Shown: piece by piece, positions 8,818 to 18,102 of the stretch
Layout: each line of letters begins with the position of its first letter
How positions within the stretch are numbered: the stretch's first letter is position 1
Assembly: GCA_013697295.1 (NCBI GenBank)
Contig: JACCXF010000005.1
Location: forward strand, 1 to 45,812
Length of the DNA: 45,812 bases
Direction: 5' to 3'
Source of the DNA: Actinomycetota bacterium
GTDB taxonomy: Bacteria; Actinomycetota; CADDZG01; WHSQ01
Notes under the pieces: model-generated
Told to the model about the DNA's origin: nothing
Seen by the model: the letters and a program-made list of their open reading frames with translations, nothing else
Database searches by the model: none
Made by a program: the position numbers and the translations under genes

Positions 8818-9392
8818 CGATGCAGCTCCTTTCCTTCCAATGACCTGCGAAGCCGAAGGCGAGCGCGGTGAAGGAGGATGCGAACCGCACCCCTGCTTCG
8901 ATCGGTGACGTCGGCTACCTCTTCGATGCTGAAATCCTCCAGATAACGCAAGGCGATGACCTCGCGCTGAGCGGGGGGAAGCTGTGCGACCTGAGCCCGC
9001 ACCATCTCTCGTTGCTCACCGTGGATGACCTGAGTGGCCGGAGAGGGGGTCATGTCCTCCGCGTCCGGCAGGCTGGCAACGACGAGCGGCGTCCTTGCCC
9101 GCTGACGACCCCACGTGGCGATCACGTTGTGGGCGATCCGGTAGAGCCACGAGTGGTATGCGGCCTCACCCCGGAAGGAACCTGCAGAGGCCATCGCTTT
9201 GAAAAAGATCTGGGCCGTCAGGTCCTCTGCCGTACTGCTATCCGCAACCTGCGATCGCACGAACCGATAGATCCGGTCGAGATGACGGCGGTAAAGCTCC
9301 CCGAACGCGTCGAAGTCGTGCGGTGCTCGCGCCGCGAGCACATCGTCTCGTTCCTCAATAAGGACGTTCTCGTTTCGAGCCTCCAATTCCAT
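8814..9392 (-). CDS. RNA polymerase sigma factor, ECF subfamily
   Basis: 192 aa; [37 protein letters not shown] (region 2), [46 protein letters not shown] (region 4). Confidence 0.93.
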   Translation of the reverse strand: MELEARNENVLIEERDDVLAARAPHDFDAFGELYRRHLDRIYRFVRSQVADSSTAEDLTAQIFFKAMASAGSFRGEAAYHSWLYRIAHNVIATWGRQRARTPLVVASLPDAEDMTPSPATQVIHGEQREMVRAQVAQLPPAQREVIALRYLEDFSIEEVADVTDRSRGAVRILLHRARLRLRRSLEGKELHR

Positions 9393-9516
9393 TTTGTGTG
9401 GTCAGCCTCCCGAGGCAGTCGAGCTTTCTTCCTAAGACTCGTGTGTATGCGCGCGCGTTACCCAATTACAAGGGAAAGAGTGAGAAAGATCAGAAAGAGG
9501 CGCGATTCTTTGCAAG

Positions 9517-9603
9517 TCTCCGAACGTGCGGTCAAGAGACGCAGTCGGTTCTCCGAACCGACGGTCAAGAACGAGCGTAGGTCTCCGAACCGACGGTCAA
9601 GAA
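9517..9603. repeat. three 22-bp direct repeats (iterons), period 32-33 bp
   Basis: TCTCCGAACGTGCGGTCAAGAG (9517-9538), TCTCCGAACCGACGGTCAAGAA (9550-9571), TCTCCGAACCGACGGTCAAGAA (9582-9603), between divergent sigma factor and clpS. Confidence 0.85.
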
Positions 9604-9623
9604 TCTGTGCGACGATTTTCTTC

Positions 9624-9920
9624 GTGCCACAGACGATCGCGCCCGACACGATTGAAGACATCCAGGACGATACTCAGTCCGACCTCGAGCGCGTGTGGCT
9701 CGTCATCGTGTGGAACGACCCGGTCAACCTCATGTCCTACGTGACCTTCGTGCTGCAAAAGCTCTTCGGGTACTCGCGCGACAAGGCGACGAAACTGATG
9801 CTGCAGGTGCATCACCAAGGCAGGGCGGTCGTGTCCAGCGGCAGTCGCGAGAAGGCCGAGCTCGACTGCTTCAGACTGCACGGCCACGGTCTGTGGGCGA
9901 CTCTCTCGAAATCCGATTGA
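9624..9920 (+). CDS. clpS: ATP-dependent Clp protease adaptor ClpS
   Basis: GTG start; [56 protein letters not shown]; only the 3' part of the 8868..9920 ORF is real. Confidence 0.93.
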   Translation: MPQTIAPDTIEDIQDDTQSDLERVWLVIVWNDPVNLMSYVTFVLQKLFGYSRDKATKLMLQVHHQGRAVVSSGSREKAELDCFRLHGHGLWATLSKSD

Positions 9921-10414
9921 TGCCGTCGGCAAGACGTGGGGATGGCTCGTCATTGAAGCTCAAGTTGAACGCGCAGGAGGCTGCGCTGATGAGGCATGTG
10001 GTGAGCGAGATCACTCAAGTCATCAGCGGAGAAGGAACGACTGACGTCCACGACCGACTGTTCCCGGATGCCTTCGACGATCCTGAAGAGACGCGGAAGT
10101 ACAACGCCTTGGTTCAGGACGAATTGAGAACGCACAAGCTCCGTGCGCTGGACACCATCCGCAACACCCTTGGAGACACCGGACGCGTCAACGCTAGTCT
10201 TCCTCCGGACGAAGCGCACCTCTGGCTAACGGCTCTCACGGACATGCGCTTGGCTCTCGGCGTGCGATTGGAGGTGTCGGAGGAGGACATGGGACGGGAA
10301 CCGGATCCGGACGACCCCAACGCGCCCGCATTTGCCGTGCTCCACTGGCTGGGATGGTTGCAGGAAACGATGGTGGAGAAACTTGACCCATACAGCGAAG
10401 GGACGGATTCGTGA
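9920..10414 (+). CDS. DUF2017 family protein
   Basis: Immediately downstream of clpS (shared A of TGA/ATG); LNAQEAALMRHVVSEI...LHWLGWLQETMVEKL. Confidence 0.75.
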   Translation: MPSARRGDGSSLKLKLNAQEAALMRHVVSEITQVISGEGTTDVHDRLFPDAFDDPEETRKYNALVQDELRTHKLRALDTIRNTLGDTGRVNASLPPDEAHLWLTALTDMRLALGVRLEVSEEDMGREPDPDDPNAPAFAVLHWLGWLQETMVEKLDPYSEGTDS

Positions 10415-10866
10415 AGCTCGAAGCAGGGATGGATGCGCCCGATTTCAGCACCGTGGATGCGGACGGACATAGATGGACGATGTCTGGGCTGCGTGGGCAG
10501 AAGGTCGTTCTCTACTTCTACCCTGACGACGATACGCGTGGTTGCACCGCGCAAGCGTGCGATTTCAGGGATTCGCAAACCGAGTGGAAGGAAGCCGGCT
10601 ACGTCGTGCTGGGCGTCAGCGCTCAGGGGGCGGATTCACATCGAGCGTTCGCGCAGAAGAATTCGCTCAACTTCCCCCTCCTGATCGACGAGGACCTCTC
10701 GCTCGCGGATAGTTACGGGGCGAGGGCCGAACCCGAGGATGGCATCCCTCCGTTGTCGAACCGAAGCACGTTCGTGATCGATGAGGATGGGAAGATCGTC
10801 GAGGCACTGTACGGGGTGCAGTGGCGGGGGCACATAGACCAGCTCAGGAAGAAACTGTCCGTCTAG
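10411..10866 (+). CDS. bcp: thioredoxin-dependent thiol peroxidase (peroxiredoxin Q/Bcp)
   Basis: GTG start; KVVLYFYPDDDTRGCTAQACDFRD, RSTFVIDEDGKI. Confidence 0.92.
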   Translation: MKLEAGMDAPDFSTVDADGHRWTMSGLRGQKVVLYFYPDDDTRGCTAQACDFRDSQTEWKEAGYVVLGVSAQGADSHRAFAQKNSLNFPLLIDEDLSLADSYGARAEPEDGIPPLSNRSTFVIDEDGKIVEALYGVQWRGHIDQLRKKLSV

Positions 10867-11186
10867 TCCCGCCGCCCTACGTCCCGGCCTCTCAAGCCCC
10901 AGAACAGCAAGCCCAGCAGGGCGAGGGCGAACAGGAGCAACAACGCCTCTCTCTTGCGGTCGACCTCGTCACCTGCGTCGGCGCCGGAAGTACGCGGCTC
11001 CCAAACCTCGACGCCGGGATAAGCGAGCTCGGCGGCGCGATGCGCGGCCTCCCTGCTCGGCCAGGAGTCATTGCTCTGCAGTTCCACTTCCGCATCGCGC
11101 TCCAAATAAGTCCACGTCCAATCGCCCTCATCGTCCCGCCATAGCTTGACTATCCGATTGGGTGGCGCCTGCACCGTTGCGCTCAT
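10863..11186 (-). CDS. hypothetical protein with C-terminal TM helix
   Basis: 107 aa; MSATVQAPPNRIVKLWRDDEGDWTWTYLERD...LLLLFALALLGLLFWGLRG. Confidence 0.55.
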   Translation of the reverse strand: MSATVQAPPNRIVKLWRDDEGDWTWTYLERDAEVELQSNDSWPSREAAHRAAELAYPGVEVWEPRTSGADAGDEVDRKREALLLLFALALLGLLFWGLRGRDVGRRD

Positions 11187-11935
11187 GTCAGATGCTCCCG
11201 TAGGTAGGCGATGTCGTCCTTGATCTGTGGCCACGGCGTCTCGCAGATGACCGCTGGGGCACCCGCCGCGGCGACCATGGCGAGGAGGTGCTCATCCGCG
11301 ATGTTTCCTTCCGAGAAGTTCGCGTGACGGTCGGCTCCCGTCCCGGGAGGATCGCGCGAGTCGTTCGCATGAACCAGATCGATCGTGCCAACGGCATCCA
11401 GAACGCGCTTTATGACATCGTCCAGGTCCTCGCCGCCCGCGTGTGCGTGGCACGTATCGAAACAGAAGCCCACGTTGAAGTCGGCTAGATGGGGCCACAG
11501 CTCGGCGAGAACGTCGACCCTGCGGCCCATGGCGTTCTCCCCTCCGGCGGTGTTCTCGATCAGGATCGGGATCTCGGTATCGAGCTCCTCGAAGACCTTC
11601 CGCCACCGCATGAACCCCCGCCGGACGTCATCCTCAGCGTGACCGGCATGAACGATCACGCCGGTGGCTCCCACTTCCTCGGATCGCTCGATGGTGCCTG
11701 CCAGGATCTTCCTGGAGGGGATCCGCACACGATTATTGGGCGACGCCACGTTGATGAGGTAGGGCGCGTGCACGTACACGGGCATCTCCGAGGCCCGGAG
11801 TTGCTCCGCGTCCGCACGCGGTGGGGGCTTCTTCCAGGACTGGGGGGGGCCGACGAACAGCTGGATGCATTCAGCCCCCACTGCGGCCGCCGCTCCCAAC
11901 GGGTCCTCGTCCGGCACGTGTGCACCGATGATCAT
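11183..11935 (-). CDS. nfo: deoxyribonuclease IV / AP endonuclease family 2 (TIM barrel)
   Basis: MIIGAHV..., VYVHAPYLINVASPN, VIVHAGHAED, ILIENTAGGENAMG, GFCFDTCHAHAGGEDL, LVHANDSRDPPGTGADRHANFSEGNI. Confidence 0.92.
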   Translation of the reverse strand: MIIGAHVPDEDPLGAAAAVGAECIQLFVGPPQSWKKPPPRADAEQLRASEMPVYVHAPYLINVASPNNRVRIPSRKILAGTIERSEEVGATGVIVHAGHAEDDVRRGFMRWRKVFEELDTEIPILIENTAGGENAMGRRVDVLAELWPHLADFNVGFCFDTCHAHAGGEDLDDVIKRVLDAVGTIDLVHANDSRDPPGTGADRHANFSEGNIADEHLLAMVAAAGAPAVICETPWPQIKDDIAYLREHLT

Positions 11936-11998
11936 CCCAGGACGCTAGCGCATCCATGGCCCTTGCCAGAAGCGCCAAAACGGACCAAGATTCGCGCC

Positions 11999-12397
11999 AT
12001 GAAGCTTCTCAGGGACGTCGCCATCCAGCACCTACTGACGCTCGAGCCTCACTCGAGTCTCCGGCAAGCGGCGAAGTCGATGAGCGGCCGGGGTGTTGGT
12101 AGCGCCGTGGTCATGGAACTAGGCGATGTGGGCGGCATCGTCACGGAACGAGACCTCATGCACGCTCTGGCCTCGGACCTCGATCCGGACGACGTGAAGG
12201 TGGTCGATGTCATGACACGAGATATCGTCAGCGGCTCGCCCGGCTGGACCATCCTCGAAGCCGTCAAGACCATGATCGACGGCGGGTTCCGGCACCTCCT
12301 CGTGATGGAGATGGACGGACCCGAAGGGATCGTTTCGCTGCGCGACCTGATGGATTCGATGGCGGAGCTGATTCAGGAGCAGGACGCCTCGGCCTGA
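11999..12397 (+). CDS. CBS domain pair protein
   Basis: MKLLRDVAIQHLLTLEPHSSLRQAAKSMSGRGVGSAVVME...GIVTERDLMHAL...VMTRDIVSGSP...GFRHLLVME. Confidence 0.88.
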   Translation: MKLLRDVAIQHLLTLEPHSSLRQAAKSMSGRGVGSAVVMELGDVGGIVTERDLMHALASDLDPDDVKVVDVMTRDIVSGSPGWTILEAVKTMIDGGFRHLLVMEMDGPEGIVSLRDLMDSMAELIQEQDASA

Positions 12398-12828
12398 CGA
12401 ACCAGCTCGTCCAAGGCGGCTCGTTGCATCCGCCTGAGCCTGGAGCGAAGAAACAGCGACAACACGCGTCCCCAGATGCCCGTCGGTAGATCCGACCTGA
12501 GGCTATGGGTGATCACAGCTCCGTCGCCCGACGGCGTGGTTGCGTAAGTCACCCGCATCCTCACGCCCACGATCACGTCCTCCACGAACACATCCGGGGC
12601 GGTCTCGACCGCCGTGCTGTGACCCTGCACGTTGAAGCCCAACATGGTCGCGTGCCCGCGCACAACGTCTCCAGATGCCACGCGGTCCGGACCCTCGGTC
12701 GCGACGATCTCCGGCTGCCAGCGGGGCCACGAGCTGGGATCGAGGATCAGATCCATAAGTGCGGCGGGCGGACATCGGACGTCCCGCGAGGACTCGATCT
12801 CGAATCGAACCTGGGCCGGCCTCGTCAC
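12373..12828 (-). CDS. SRPBCC family protein (START/Bet v1-like)
   Basis: FEIESSRDVRCPPAALMDLILDPSSWPRWQPEIV...; the 3' end overlaps the CBS gene by 25 bp (convergent). Confidence 0.8.
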   Translation of the reverse strand: MTRPAQVRFEIESSRDVRCPPAALMDLILDPSSWPRWQPEIVATEGPDRVASGDVVRGHATMLGFNVQGHSTAVETAPDVFVEDVIVGVRMRVTYATTPSGDGAVITHSLRSDLPTGIWGRVLSLFLRSRLRRMQRAALDELVRQAEASCS

Positions 12829-12887
12829 GATATGGAGTCTAGGAGAAGCGGAACGCTATTCTGTGGCCGGCGGACAACACAGGGAGG

Positions 12888-13466
12888 ATGCTGATGGCCA
12901 GGTTGTTCTCGATCAAGCCCACCCTCACCATGAAGGGGCGCCAGTTCAAAGGACTGCGCGGGTGGGCCGGTAAACCCACGCACCCTCCTCTCACCGATAT
13001 CCCCGTTGCCGCTTACGTGCTGGCGGCGGTGTTCGATCTGATCTCCTTCATCGCCGGTCGCGGCGAGGGCGAATCACGTCTCGCTCACGATCTGTTCCGC
13101 GCCGGAACCTTCACGATCATCGCCGGCGCGATCGTGTCCATCCCCACCGCGCTCACCGGGTTCTGGGACTGGCTCAAGTCCACCGCTCCCCACACTCAAG
13201 CGTGGAGGACCGCAAACTGGCACATGGCCGTGATGCTCACCGTGACCGCGATCGTCATCGTGAACATCATCGTTCGGCTCGCCTCCGACTCGAACGCGAC
13301 GCCGGCCGGAGTCATGATCATCTCGCTCATCATCGGAGGCTTGGTCTCGCTCGGAGCCGCCTACGGAGGCGCACTGGTCTACGAGTACGGCTTCAACGTC
13401 GAGACCTCCGGCGACCACCCTGCGTGGCACGAGTCGGAGGAGGATGTGTACCCGGGGAGCAAGTGA
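12888..13466 (+). CDS. DUF2231 domain membrane protein
   Basis: GKPTHPPLTDIPVAAYVLAAVFDLISFI...GAIVSIPTALTGFWDWL, typical DUF2231 pattern. Confidence 0.78.
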   Translation: MLMARLFSIKPTLTMKGRQFKGLRGWAGKPTHPPLTDIPVAAYVLAAVFDLISFIAGRGEGESRLAHDLFRAGTFTIIAGAIVSIPTALTGFWDWLKSTAPHTQAWRTANWHMAVMLTVTAIVIVNIIVRLASDSNATPAGVMIISLIIGGLVSLGAAYGGALVYEYGFNVETSGDHPAWHESEEDVYPGSK

Positions 13467-13470
13467 GCCG

Positions 13471-14451
13471 TCAGACGGCGAACCGGATGTTCAACACGTC
13501 TCCTTCGGCGACCGTGTAGTCCTTGCCTTCGACACGTAGCTTGCCCTGAGTCTTGGCGGCATCCCACGAGCCAGCCTCGACAAGATCTTCGTACCCCACG
13601 ACCTCGGAGCGGATGAACCCCCGTTCGAGATCGGAGTGGATCGCCCCTGCTGCTTCGGGCGCTTTGGCTCCCCGCCGGACCTCCCAGGCCCGGGACTCGT
13701 CCTCGCCCGTCGTGAGGAACGTGATGAGGTCAAGGGTTTGATAGCACGCTGCGATAACGCGGCTCAGCCCCGGCTCCTCGATCCCGAATCCCGCCAGCAG
13801 CTCGGCTGCTTCACCTTCGTCCATCCCCGCCACCTCAGCCTCGAGCGCGGCGCTGATCGCGATCGCGGTGGAAGGAAGGGCCTGTGGGAGCTCGCCGCCT
13901 TCCTCAACATTGGCCACGAGAACCCACGGTTTCATAGTCAAGGGACCAAACCCCCGCAGGACCTTCCGGTCCGCCTCATCGAGATTCGCATCGCGAAGCA
14001 GACGCTCTTCATTCAGGACTTCGTGGGCGCGCTCGAGCGCAGCCAGCTCTGCAGCGCCCTCTTGCGAACCACGCGCGCGCTTACGCGCCTTCTCAACACC
14101 GCTTTCCACGCTGGCGAGGTCGGCGAGTAACAGATCGGCCTCGAGATCGGCCAACTCCTTCGCCGGGTCGGCGTCGGCGCCGAAGGACCTCAGGACTATG
14201 CACAAGGCATCCGTCTGGCGATACTCCGCGATCCCTTGCGCCGTCAATCCACCGGGGACGTCCACGAACCGAACCTTGGCGGGCACGACCTTCTTCGAGC
14301 GCTCGAGCTCTGACAGAACCTTCAGTCTGGGATCCGGAACGTCCACGACCGCCTGGTTGGAGCGACCTCCTGACGAACCGTGCTGCGTCAAAGCCGTGAA
14401 GAGGGTCGACTTGCCTGCGTATGGAGTTCCAACGATCCCGACGTCCTTCAT
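13471..14451 (-). CDS. ychF: YchF/OLA1-like GTPase (TGS domain)
   Basis: MKDVGIVGTPYAGKSTLFTALT, FVDVPGGLTAQGI, C-terminal GFIRSEVVGYEDLVEAGSWDAAKTQGKLRVEGKDYTVAEGDVLNIRF. Confidence 0.9.
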   Translation of the reverse strand: MKDVGIVGTPYAGKSTLFTALTQHGSSGGRSNQAVVDVPDPRLKVLSELERSKKVVPAKVRFVDVPGGLTAQGIAEYRQTDALCIVLRSFGADADPAKELADLEADLLLADLASVESGVEKARKRARGSQEGAAELAALERAHEVLNEERLLRDANLDEADRKVLRGFGPLTMKPWVLVANVEEGGELPQALPSTAIAISAALEAEVAGMDEGEAAELLAGFGIEEPGLSRVIAACYQTLDLITFLTTGEDESRAWEVRRGAKAPEAAGAIHSDLERGFIRSEVVGYEDLVEAGSWDAAKTQGKLRVEGKDYTVAEGDVLNIRFAV

Positions 14452-14484
14452 CCGCAAGCACCTTAGCGGGGTACGGTCACACGC

Positions 14485-15261
14485 ATGGACCTGGGTCTCG
14501 AGGGAAAAGGTGTGCTGATCACCGGTGGAGCGGGTGGGATCGGGCGCGCCACGACACGCGCCTTCGCTGCGGAAGGCGCTCGCTGCGGGATCCACTACCG
14601 CACCAGCAAGGACGCGGCCACGAGACTCGCCGCCGAAGTGAGCGGCGCGACCCTGGCGGCGGACCTGACCGTGGAGGCGGAAGCCGATGCTTTGGTGCCG
14701 GACGCAATGGCCGCATTGGGCAGGCTCGATGTCCTCGTGGCCAATGCCGGCGTGTGGCCCTCACAGGATGAGCCCGTGTGGGAACTGTCGTACGACCGAT
14801 GGCGGGCCACGATCGCAGCCGATCTCGATTCCGTGTTCCTGTCCTGTCGCTCGTTCCTACGGCATGTCGCCAGCACCGGGAAAGGCAACATCGTCATCGT
14901 CGGATCTACCGCGGGCCTATTCGGAGAGGCGGGCCATGCCGACTACGCAGCCGCGAAGTCGGCCCTCATGAATGGCTTCTTGATGAGCTTGAAGAACGAG
15001 ATCGTTCGCATCGCGCCGCATGGTCGGGTGAACGGGGTGGCTCCCGGATGGACCGCAACGGAGATGGCGAGAGATGCCCTTGAAGATCCCGCGCTCGTTG
15101 CGCGCGTCACCCGAACCATGCCCTTGAAGAAGATCGGCAGGGCCGAAGACGTCGCACACGCGATCGTGACTCTTGCATCCGATGCCGCGTCCGGGCACGT
15201 GACGGGTCAGGTGATCACGGTGGCCGGAGGCATGGAGGGACGCGTGCTGGACGGGCAGTGA
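14485..15261 (+). CDS. SDR family oxidoreductase
   Basis: VLITGGAGGIGRATTRAFA, ANAGVWPS, YAAAKSALMNGF. Confidence 0.88.
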   Translation: MDLGLEGKGVLITGGAGGIGRATTRAFAAEGARCGIHYRTSKDAATRLAAEVSGATLAADLTVEAEADALVPDAMAALGRLDVLVANAGVWPSQDEPVWELSYDRWRATIAADLDSVFLSCRSFLRHVASTGKGNIVIVGSTAGLFGEAGHADYAAAKSALMNGFLMSLKNEIVRIAPHGRVNGVAPGWTATEMARDALEDPALVARVTRTMPLKKIGRAEDVAHAIVTLASDAASGHVTGQVITVAGGMEGRVLDGQ

Positions 15262-16161
15262 CTACAGGATGCTCTCCCCGAGGGCGCTTGCTGCGAGCTC
15301 GACCGCCAAGGCGCCGGTGGCTCCAGCGTGATCCACGATCGGATTCACTTCCACCACCTCGATAGATGTAAGGGCGTCGGCTTCGGCGAGAAGCTCCATG
15401 CACAGATGAGCTTCACGGTAAGACAAGCCACCCCGCACCGGAGTTCCGACACCCGGAGCGATAGTCGGGTCGCACACATCCACGTCGAGTGACAGGTGGA
15501 CGAACCCGGTCCCCTTGACGACCTCGAGCGCCTCGGTCAGAACCCCTTCGACACCCAACCGGTCGACGTCGGACATCGTCATCACACGGATCCCAAGCTC
15601 TTTGATCAGATCCTTCTCGCCGGGATCGAGAAGGCGGACCCCGATGAGGGCCACGCGGCTTGGGTCGGCCCACGGAGCTTCTTTGAAGCCTTCGATCGAG
15701 AACCCACACTGGCCGAGCGCTGCGGCGAGAGGCATCCCGTGCACGTTTCCGGAAGGGGTGTTGTCGGGCCGGTTCATGTCGGCGTGAGCGTCTACCCATA
15801 GAACGCCGCCGGGACCGTGAGCCGCGTGAAGTCCCGCAAGTGTTCCCATCGCGATCGAGTGATCGCCGCCAAGAACGAGCGGCATCTGTCCCCGTTCGGC
15901 GATCGTCTGGACCTCGGCGGCGATCTCGGCACACGTTGCGAGGATCGCGGGGAGGTAGCGCGCATGGACGTCGGTCTCGGCCGCGACCTCCGGGATCTCG
16001 GCCACCACGTTCCCGCAATCGATGACGTCGATCCCCAAGCGCGCCAAGCGCTCGTCCAGGCCCGAGTACCTGATCGCGCTCGGCCCCATGTCGACCCCCC
16101 GTCGCGACGCTCCGAGGTCCAGTGGCGCTCCCAGGATGGTTACCGTTCGATCGCTACCCAT
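15262..16161 (-). CDS. rocF: arginase
   Basis: GAPLDLGASRRGVDMGPSAIR, LGGDHSIAMGT, WVDAHADMN, LSLDVDVCDPTIAPGVGTPVRGGLSYRE. Confidence 0.92.
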   Translation of the reverse strand: MGSDRTVTILGAPLDLGASRRGVDMGPSAIRYSGLDERLARLGIDVIDCGNVVAEIPEVAAETDVHARYLPAILATCAEIAAEVQTIAERGQMPLVLGGDHSIAMGTLAGLHAAHGPGGVLWVDAHADMNRPDNTPSGNVHGMPLAAALGQCGFSIEGFKEAPWADPSRVALIGVRLLDPGEKDLIKELGIRVMTMSDVDRLGVEGVLTEALEVVKGTGFVHLSLDVDVCDPTIAPGVGTPVRGGLSYREAHLCMELLAEADALTSIEVVEVNPIVDHAGATGALAVELAASALGESIL

Positions 16162-17104
16162 GCGCGGAAGAGGTGTCGTTCTTGCCATCGTCCTTGGGTG
16201 GGATCTTCAAGGACAGAACCGTCGTGATCGCGAGAACCCCGATGATGACGCCCAACGACAGCCAGATGGGTATCTCGATGTGGAACAGCTCGACGATCAT
16301 CTTGACTCCGACGAAGCCCAACACGACCGCCAGGCCGTAGTGCAGCAGATGCAACCGGTTCATCGCGCCGGCAAGGGTGAAATACAAGGCTCGCAGCCCC
16401 AACACCGCGAAGACGTTGGACGTCAGGACGATGAAAGGCTCCTTCGTGATACCGAATATCGCCGGAATCGAGTCGAGAGCGAAAACGACATCCGTCATCT
16501 CGATGAAGATGAGCGTGATGAACAGCGGGGTCGCGAGCCGTTTCCCGTTCTCGACCGTGAAGAGGTTCTGACCGTCGAAGTTTTTCGTCGAGGGAAATCT
16601 CTTCTGTGCGAACTTGAGGATCGCGTTGTCTTCGGGATGGATATCCTCTCCGCCGCCCCTCGCGATGCGATAGGCGGTAAAGATAAGAAAGGCTCCGAAG
16701 ACGGGTATGACCCAGTCGAACCTGTTGATCAGTGCGACGCCGATGGCGATGAAGATGCCACGAAAGATGATCGCACCTAGGATCCCGTAGAACAGGACTT
16801 GATGTTGATATTTCAGAGGCACTGCGAAGTAGGTGAAGATGACAACGAACACGAACATGTTGTCGACGGACAACGAATACTCGATCAAGTAGCCGGCCGT
16901 GTACTCGATCCCGATATCGCTGCCCTGCCAGATGAAAATGATCACGCCGAAGATGACCGCCAGGCTTATCCACACCGCGAGCCACGTCGCGGACTCCTTG
17001 AGCGTCGGCTCGTGCTCCTCCGTGTGGAAGAACTTGAGGTCCACGACCAGCATCGCGATGACGAACGCGATGAATCCGGCGTAGTAATACCAGTGGACTT
17101 CCAC
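16154..17104 (-). CDS. TerC family integral membrane protein
   Basis: VEVHWYYYAGFIAFVIAMLVVDLKFFH...YLIEYSLSVDNMFVFVVIF...FALDSIPAIFGITKEPFIVLTSNVFAVLGLRALYFTLAG. GTG start at 17104 preferred; the longer ORF starts at 17206. Confidence 0.9.
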   Translation of the reverse strand: MEVHWYYYAGFIAFVIAMLVVDLKFFHTEEHEPTLKESATWLAVWISLAVIFGVIIFIWQGSDIGIEYTAGYLIEYSLSVDNMFVFVVIFTYFAVPLKYQHQVLFYGILGAIIFRGIFIAIGVALINRFDWVIPVFGAFLIFTAYRIARGGGEDIHPEDNAILKFAQKRFPSTKNFDGQNLFTVENGKRLATPLFITLIFIEMTDVVFALDSIPAIFGITKEPFIVLTSNVFAVLGLRALYFTLAGAMNRLHLLHYGLAVVLGFVGVKMIVELFHIEIPIWLSLGVIIGVLAITTVLSLKIPPKDDGKNDTSSAHG

Positions 17105-17206
17105 GTCTCTCCCAGGATCCTCGTAGGGACGCACGACCCGCGCCGCAAGGGGGAGGAGATTCCTTCCCGGCAGCGTCGGCGCCACGATAACAGCGGTCCA
17201 ACGCAA

Positions 17207-18076
17207 ATGAACGCCTCAATACCGCGGAGCGACGGGGCGGGGGTCGCACTCGGGGTGGGAGCTGCGCTCGCCTTCAGCACCCTTGCGATCTTCGCGAAGC
17301 TCGGTTATCGGGAGGGTGCCGATGCGCTACCGCTGCTCGCCACCCGCTTCTCGATAGCTGCGGCTCTCTTATGGATCGTCGCTCTGATCCGCCGGCCGGT
17401 CGCCACCGGGAACCGAACCAGTCACCTCCGGCTTCTCCTGCTCGGCGCCTTCGGTTACGGGCTCGAGTCGTTCCTTTTCTTCTCTGCTTTGGAGCGTGCT
17501 CCCGCTGCGATCGTCGGGCTCGTGTTCTACAGCTATCCGTTGTGGACGAGCCTGTTCAGCATCACCGCCCGCCTGGAGCCTTTCACCTGGCGTTTGGTCG
17601 CAGCGCTCGTATTGGGCACCGCGGGGGTGGCGCTGGTTTTCGCAACCCCCCTCTCCGGTCTCGCGGGGCCTCTATTCGCGCTCGGAGCCGCCGTTGCTGT
17701 AGCCGTCTATTTCACTCTGGCCCAAGTAGCCGTACGCGATACGGACGTAGCCTCCGCTGCGCGGTGGACGGCCACGGGTGCCGCCGTTGCTCTCGTCACC
17801 ATCTCGTTGATCGCGCGCAAGGGCCTGCCCATTGCAGCCTTCCCTGCAGCGGGGGCTCTTGGGATCGCCACGGTGATCGCCTTCTTACTCATGTACGCGT
17901 CGATCACGCGGATAGGGTCCGCTCGCTCGTCCATCGCAACGATGCTCGAGCCGGTGGCCACGGTGGTCTTGGCCGCCATCATCCTCAACGAGGACATCAC
18001 CCTCACGATCGTGATGGGGACGTTACTGGTCGTGGCTGCCCTCCCGGTCCTGGCGCTGCGACGACGGCCAAGGTAG
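17207..18076 (+). CDS. EamA/DMT-superfamily transporter
   Basis: About 290 aa, ten-TM DMT pattern; ALERAPAAIVGLVFYSYPLWTSLFS...; start at Met 17207. Confidence 0.88.
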   Translation: MNASIPRSDGAGVALGVGAALAFSTLAIFAKLGYREGADALPLLATRFSIAAALLWIVALIRRPVATGNRTSHLRLLLLGAFGYGLESFLFFSALERAPAAIVGLVFYSYPLWTSLFSITARLEPFTWRLVAALVLGTAGVALVFATPLSGLAGPLFALGAAVAVAVYFTLAQVAVRDTDVASAARWTATGAAVALVTISLIARKGLPIAAFPAAGALGIATVIAFLLMYASITRIGSARSSIATMLEPVATVVLAAIILNEDITLTIVMGTLLVVAALPVLALRRRPR

Positions 18077-18102
18077 AGAAAGTGCACTGATATCTTGCCC
18101 CC

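Noticed and set aside
9517-9603. Possible mini-CRISPR (three 22-bp repeats)
   Set aside because: Intervals are only 10-11 bp, there are only three copies, no cas genes, and they sit in a divergent promoter region; iterons fit better.
8868-9623. 5' two-thirds of the 350-aa plus-strand ORF 8868..9920
   Set aside because: Antisense to the sigma factor and crosses the iteron region; only the 3' 98 codons (ClpS from GTG 9624) are convincing.
12373-12397. 25-bp convergent overlap of CBS and SRPBCC genes as a regulatory antisense
   Set aside because: Short convergent overlaps are common in dense genomes; nothing else supports regulation.
16022-16780. 252-aa plus-strand ORF and overlapping 369-aa minus-strand ORF 16140..17249
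   Set aside because: Shadow frames of arginase and terC; low-complexity charged composition. The TerC frame is the one with hydrophobic TM segments and family motifs.
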